From NCBI GenBank assembly GCA_012523305.1, contig JAAYIV010000037.1:1-35268 (forward strand): a stretch of 35,268 bases of DNA, given 5' to 3'. A model generated the notes under the pieces. That model saw nothing but the letters and a program-made list of their open reading frames with translations, was not told the origin of the DNA and made no database searches. Position 1 is the stretch's first letter; every line of letters begins with the position of its first letter. Below are positions 32,181 to 35,268 of this stretch, one piece after another. A program made the translations under genes and the position numbers. This DNA is from Spirochaetales bacterium. GTDB lineage: Bacteria; Spirochaetota; Spirochaetia; Sphaerochaetales; Sphaerochaetaceae.

Positions 32181-32324
32181 TCAATGACGTTTTTCGCAAG
32201 AAAAAGGACAAGAACCACATGAACTTGAACAGCCGTCTGTATTTTTCTTGCGTGCCCGTATCATCGAGAACACGATGGATCCGACGACGATTATCACTAT
32301 GGTACCAACGATAACATTTGCCAT
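32181..32324 (-). CDS. FeoB-associated Cys-rich membrane protein
   Basis: A 47-residue protein: MANVIVGTIV starts one transmembrane helix of about 20 residues, then RARKK, then a short cysteine-rich tail with C32, C36, C39 and C43 (CSSSCGSCPFSC). This is the layout of the small FeoB-associated family (PF12669), which sits after feoB in many bacteria and may deliver or sense Fe2+ at the FeoB pore. The ATG has TAAGG upstream and lies 8 nt after the feoB stop, so it is the fourth gene of the feo operon. Confidence 0.85.
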   Translation of the reverse strand: MANVIVGTIVIIVVGSIVFSMIRARKKNTDGCSSSCGSCPFSCEKRH

Positions 32325-32332
32325 GTGAAACC

Positions 32333-34327
32333 TTACCTAATCAATAATGAGCCGAATTGAAAAACAAACAGTGCCATTATATATGCCACCGAGGTTTGAA
32401 ACAGCACCGCTGCAAAGGTCCATCGTTTACTTTTCATCTCATTGTATGTCGCTCCGATCGCTGCGATGCACGGAGCAGCGAGTAAAATGAAGATCATGAA
32501 CGCGTATGCGCTTAACGGGCTAAACACATCATGCAATCCGATAATATCCGCTCCGTTTGTTCCCAGAACGATTTGCAAGGTCGAAACGACAGTTTCTTTT
32601 GCCATCAATCCCGTGATGATGGCTACCGTGGCTTGCCAGGTACCGAATCCGAGGGGTACGAACAGCGGTGCCAAGATCTTTCCAACCGAAGCGAGAATAC
32701 TTTGGCTCGGGTCGGCCGATGCGAACGTCCAATCGATAGATTGTGCGATCCAGATAAGTACCGAAGCCAAAGCAATGATTGTCCCGGCTTTTTTGATGAA
32801 CATCTTGCTTCGCTCCCACATGTGGATAGCCACCTGTTTTATACGGGGCATGTGGTAGGACGGCAGTTCCATTACGAACGGGGCAGACTCCCCGGCAAAG
32901 GCCTTGGTACGTTTCAAGACAATTCCAGATATGATTACCATGATTATTCCTATCAGATACATCGACGAGGCGACCCAAGCGCTCCCGGAGAAGAATGAAG
33001 CCGTAAGTAGGGCAAATACCGGCAACTTCGCTCCACACGGGATGAATGGTACCAGCATGACGGTCATTCTACGGTCTCTGAGGTTTTCGATTGTCCTGCT
33101 AGCCATGATCGCCGGTACCGAGCATCCGGTTCCGATCAGCATCGGGATGAACGATTTCCCGCTAAGACCGAATTTTCTAAACACGCGATCCATGATGAAT
33201 GCGACCCTAGCCATGTATCCGCTGTCTTCCATGAGAGAAAGGAAAAAGAACAGGATCATCATCTGGGGAACGAACGAAAGAACCGATCCGACTCCGCCGA
33301 TGAGCCCTTCGACTACCAAATTGGTCAGCCAAGCCGATGTTCCAGCCGATTCGAGCAATAATCGGATATTGGCTCCGATGAAATCGGCGAACAACCATTC
33401 CATCCAACCGATGGTGAGCTCTCCGATACCTTGTATCGCGATATAATAGATACCCCACATGACAACAAAGAAGATGGGAATGGCTATCCACCTGTTTGTC
33501 ACCACCTTATCGATCTTATCACTTGAAGTGAGCTTTCCCTGGATCTTGGCTTGTATACTGCATTGGCTGACGATGTTCGAGATAGCAAAATACCTGTCGT
33601 TGGTGATGATTCCTTCACTGGTATCGTCAAGAGACGCTTCGGTGGTAGCGATGATATGTTCAATTTTATTTTTTACCTCATCTGAAAGTTGCATCCGAAT
33701 CAAAACGTTTTGGTCTCTTTCAAACAACTTTATCGCATGCCAACGTCTTGCATGTTGTGCGATGGCATCCGGAAGCAATGCTGTAATTCCGGATAACGCC
33801 GATTCGACTTCCGGTGAATATTCGAATTGTTTCGATGCTGTCACATGTTCGTCCGCGATGGTATTCACAAGGTTTTCCAGACCGGTGCCTTTGACAGCGG
33901 ATGTTTCAATTACGGGCATGCCTAACAGTAACGATAACTTATCACTGTCAATTGAAGCCCCGGATCTTTTAACCGCATCGATCATATTCAACGCGATGAT
34001 GACCGGAGTTCCGGTTTCCATCAGTTGGCTGGTCAGGTAGAGATTTCTTTCAAGATTGGTGCCGTCGACAATATTGACTATAAGATCGACTTCCTTGCTT
34101 ACCAGATAATCTCGCGTTACGATTTCTTCTGGAGAATAGGGTGACAGTGAATAGACCCCGGGAAGATCAACCAATTTGATGTGCTTGTTTTTCCTGAGAG
34201 TTCCCTCTTTCTTTTCTATCGTAACTCCAGGCCAATTACCCACATATTGGGTACTTCCGGTCAACTCGTTGAATATCGAAGTCTTACCGGAATTCGGATT
34301 TCCGACAAGGGCGATAGTGCGTTTCAT
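32333..34327 (-). CDS. feoB: Ferrous iron transporter FeoB
   Basis: A 664-residue inner-membrane Fe2+ transporter. The N-terminal G domain has GNPNSGKTS (G1, near residue 9), VTIEKKEG (G2), DLPG (G3) and NMID (G4). A helical GDI-like linker follows, then the transmembrane gate domains; GTGCSVPAIMASR and LVPFIPCGAKLPV are the two conserved cysteine gate motifs. The ATG has GGAG 7 nt upstream. A TTAG-N6-CTAA palindrome sits in the 34-nt gap before it. Confidence 0.97.
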   Translation of the reverse strand: MKRTIALVGNPNSGKTSIFNELTGSTQYVGNWPGVTIEKKEGTLRKNKHIKLVDLPGVYSLSPYSPEEIVTRDYLVSKEVDLIVNIVDGTNLERNLYLTSQLMETGTPVIIALNMIDAVKRSGASIDSDKLSLLLGMPVIETSAVKGTGLENLVNTIADEHVTASKQFEYSPEVESALSGITALLPDAIAQHARRWHAIKLFERDQNVLIRMQLSDEVKNKIEHIIATTEASLDDTSEGIITNDRYFAISNIVSQCSIQAKIQGKLTSSDKIDKVVTNRWIAIPIFFVVMWGIYYIAIQGIGELTIGWMEWLFADFIGANIRLLLESAGTSAWLTNLVVEGLIGGVGSVLSFVPQMMILFFFLSLMEDSGYMARVAFIMDRVFRKFGLSGKSFIPMLIGTGCSVPAIMASRTIENLRDRRMTVMLVPFIPCGAKLPVFALLTASFFSGSAWVASSMYLIGIIMVIISGIVLKRTKAFAGESAPFVMELPSYHMPRIKQVAIHMWERSKMFIKKAGTIIALASVLIWIAQSIDWTFASADPSQSILASVGKILAPLFVPLGFGTWQATVAIITGLMAKETVVSTLQIVLGTNGADIIGLHDVFSPLSAYAFMIFILLAAPCIAAIGATYNEMKSKRWTFAAVLFQTSVAYIMALFVFQFGSLLIR

Positions 34328-34343
34328 ACGTATCTCCGTTTCG

Positions 34344-34357
34344 TTAGCAGATGCTAA
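34344..34357. promoter_or_regulatory. TTAG-N6-CTAA palindrome between feoA and feoB
   Basis: TTAGC-AGAT-GCTAA, the same TTAG-N6-CTAA core as the palindrome in the feo promoter. It could be a second iron-regulator (DtxR/IdeR-like) site, or a small RNA hairpin before feoB. Confidence 0.45.
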
Positions 34358-34361
34358 TTTA

Positions 34362-34583
34362 TTAATGTACCAATACCTGACTGGCTTCAGATTTTCTCAG
34401 TGTGAGTTCGTACCCTCTCACAGTGACTTCAATCGGATCGCCCAATGGAGCTATCTTCTTTACAGTAACGGCTGTTCCCTTGGTGATTCCCATTTCCATG
34501 ATTCTTCTCATAGTTGAGCTTTCTCCGGAAACCTTTATGACGATCACTGTTTCGTCTGGTCTGATATCTGATAAATTTTTCAT
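34362..34583 (-). CDS. feoA: Ferrous iron transport protein FeoA (second copy)
   Basis: A 73-residue SH3-like FeoA protein (SSTMRRIMEMGITKGTAVTVKKIAPLGDPIEVTVRGYELTLRKSEA as a region). It is the direct neighbour of feoB and probably modulates its cytoplasmic G domain. AGGT lies about 10 nt before the ATG. It differs clearly from the upstream FeoA, so the pair is not a recent duplicate. Confidence 0.92.
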   Translation of the reverse strand: MKNLSDIRPDETVIVIKVSGESSTMRRIMEMGITKGTAVTVKKIAPLGDPIEVTVRGYELTLRKSEASQVLVH

Positions 34584-34605
34584 ATGTCACGTACCTGTTT
34601 ATTAA

Positions 34606-34824
34606 TTATTTACAAATGACTTGAATTCTGTTCGCCAAGGTTTTGTCCAATGCGATCCGGGCATTTTTTACCGATAGGATCATATTTCCTGCCAAATCTG
34701 CCACAACAGTAATTGATTGACCTTGTGAGAAACCGAGGTCCCCAAGAAAGCGTCGGGTTTCGTCTTTTCCTGTAATTGCCCTGATGCAAGCAGTTTCCCC
34801 TACCTTTACGAATGTCAATGGCAT
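34606..34824 (-). CDS. feoA: Ferrous iron transport protein FeoA (first copy)
   Basis: A 72-residue FeoA-domain protein (ETRRFLGDLGFSQGQSITVV, then NARIALDKTLANRIQV). It is the first gene of the feo operon. The ATG at 34824 has AGGAG 6 nt upstream; an in-frame TTG at 34830 is too close to that site. Two unlike FeoA proteins ahead of FeoB are known from other Gram-positive and spirochaete-like operons. Confidence 0.9.
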   Translation of the reverse strand: MPLTFVKVGETACIRAITGKDETRRFLGDLGFSQGQSITVVADLAGNMILSVKNARIALDKTLANRIQVICK

Positions 34825-34842
34825 GCTCAACTCCTGAAATAT

Positions 34843-34888
34843 AAGTTAGCGATAACTAACTTAACCATGGTTTTATCACATGTGTCAA
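34843..34888 (-). promoter_or_regulatory. feo promoter with overlapping iron-box-like operator
   Basis: A perfect TTGACA (34883-34888) on the - strand, then a weak -10 (GTTAAG or TTAAGT, 17-18 nt away) that overlaps a palindrome AAGTTAG-N6-CTAACTT (34843-34862). Its arms resemble the TTAGG/CCTAA halves of DtxR/IdeR boxes rather than the E. coli Fur box. Repression by an iron-dependent DtxR-type regulator is plausible. Confidence 0.6.
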
Positions 34889-35028
34889 TCTCTCAGTCGC
34901 AACATTTTCATGAATTCGTGAAGACCGATAGAGCGATATCCGCAGATACAAACTGGAAAAACAAAAGAAATAGATCATCCACTATATGAATCAACACAAA
35001 AGAGCCAAAGTTTTTATATGGTAGGGCG
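34889..35028. other. Intergenic region between feo and tRNA-Leu
   Basis: About 140 nt with no gene seen. It contains a near-perfect 16-bp palindrome TTCATGAATTCGTGAA at 34907-34922, with one mismatched pair, of unknown meaning. Confidence 0.4.
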
Positions 35029-35057
35029 TTGACGAACCAAGCTCCAATAGTTAGTAT
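35029..35057 (+). promoter_or_regulatory. Promoter of tRNA-Leu
   Basis: TTGACG (35029-35034), 17 nt, TAGTAT (35052-35057). Predicted +1 at about 35064, 3 nt before the tRNA. Confidence 0.75.
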
Positions 35058-35066
35058 GACAATGGC

Positions 35067-35151
35067 GCCGAAGTGGTGGAATTGGTAGACACAAGGGACT
35101 TAAAATCCCTCGCCCTTATAAGGCGTGACAGTTCAAGTCTGTTCTTCGGCA
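35067..35151 (+). tRNA. tRNA-Leu (anticodon UAA)
   Basis: Acceptor arms GCCGAAG / CTTCGGC pair perfectly. The anticodon loop CTTAAAA sits in a GGGA/TCCC stem and gives anticodon TAA. A long variable arm (GCCCTTATAAGGCG) marks a class II tRNA, and GTTCAAGTC is the T-loop. Length 85 nt with discriminator A; the CCA end is not encoded. Confidence 0.97.
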
Positions 35152-35161
35152 GCTAAGGAAG

Positions 35162-35188
35162 AGGATGATCGATCGGTCATCCTTTTTT
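35162..35188 (+). terminator. Terminator of tRNA-Leu
   Basis: AGGATGA (35162-35168) / TCATCCT (35177-35183) with an 8-nt loop, followed by a run of T residues to 35188. It ends the single-gene tRNA unit. Confidence 0.93.
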
Positions 35189-35268
35189 GTAGGTATGAAG
35201 GGCACGGTGATTATGATAGGATGTGAAATTCCATTGTGACGGCTTCAATCCTAATCAATAGCTGAGAA

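Noticed and set aside
32529-33446. Several 155-180 codon frames inside feoB on either strand
   Set aside because: They lie over the conserved FeoB membrane domain and have neither starts with ribosome sites nor family motifs.
1-35268. CRISPR arrays, insertion sequences, prophage or integration sites
   Set aside because: No direct repeat arrays, transposase or integrase motifs, or target-site duplications were seen; the tRNA-Leu 3' end is not followed by an integrase within the window.

Overview
The window looks like chromosomal DNA of a diderm bacterium of moderate GC content. My best guess is a spirochaete of the Sphaerochaeta/Treponema kind. That rests on inference only: a relaxed lipobox on a lipoprotein, a predicted outer-membrane barrel, archaeal-type peroxiredoxin and the mixture of metabolic genes. 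No taxonomic marker here settles it. Genes are dense, with many ATGA stop/start overlaps. I see no transposon, phage gene, CRISPR array or clear sign of recent transfer.

Layout. 1-393: 3' end of an arginine-rich, disordered-tail protein. 444-3463 (-): glnS, then an amidohydrolase-fold protein. 3632-8306 (+): MATE exporter, membrane-anchored HtrA-like protease, uvrB. 8314-9866 (-): predicted outer-membrane barrel, then a caspase-like lipoprotein. 9931-13731 (-): thiBPQ thiamine transporter behind a TPP riboswitch. 13904-16619 (-): NikR-like regulator heading a ZnuCBA-type metal ABC transporter. 16759-19211 (+): NAD(P)HX repair enzyme, small membrane protein, Nudix hydrolase. 19263-22014 (-): glgA-glgC glycogen synthesis. 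22095-25341 (-): TPR protein, tsaE, tsaB, trxB. 25359-25544 (-): 6S RNA. 25628-27169 (-): infC-rpmI-rplT and a ZapB-like coiled coil. 27352-28353 (-): class II aldolase. 28511-29410 (+): unknown anchored protein, overlapping tatD (-) tail to tail. 30269-32131: peroxiredoxin (-), thioredoxin (+) and a Crp/Fnr regulator (-). 32181-34824 (-): feoA-feoA-feoB plus a 47-residue FeoB-associated Cys-rich protein. 35067-35151 (+): tRNA-Leu(UAA).

The most striking signal is in how genes start. At five genes (htrA-like, nnr, glgA, the 28511 gene, tatD) a sigma70-like -35/-10 pair ends exactly 6 nt before an ATG that has no Shine-Dalgarno sequence. With the hexamer at -12 to -7, this puts +1 on the A of the ATG, so the mRNAs would be leaderless. 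The Crp/Fnr gene has the same layout with 7 nt, and the MATE gene a weaker version with 9 nt. Other transcription units (glnS, thiB, nikR, infC, fba, prx, trx, feoA) have ordinary Shine-Dalgarno leaders, so two initiation modes seem to coexist.

Other points of interest are the NikR-like/ZnuABC pairing, where two of the four nickel-site residues are replaced and a 22-bp-spaced operator candidate lies upstream; a 6S RNA gene hidden under an over-long reading frame; a secreted caspase-like lipoprotein coupled to a barrel protein; and paired TTAG-N6-CTAA boxes in the feo operon. All functional calls come from reading motifs by eye; no database search was possible.
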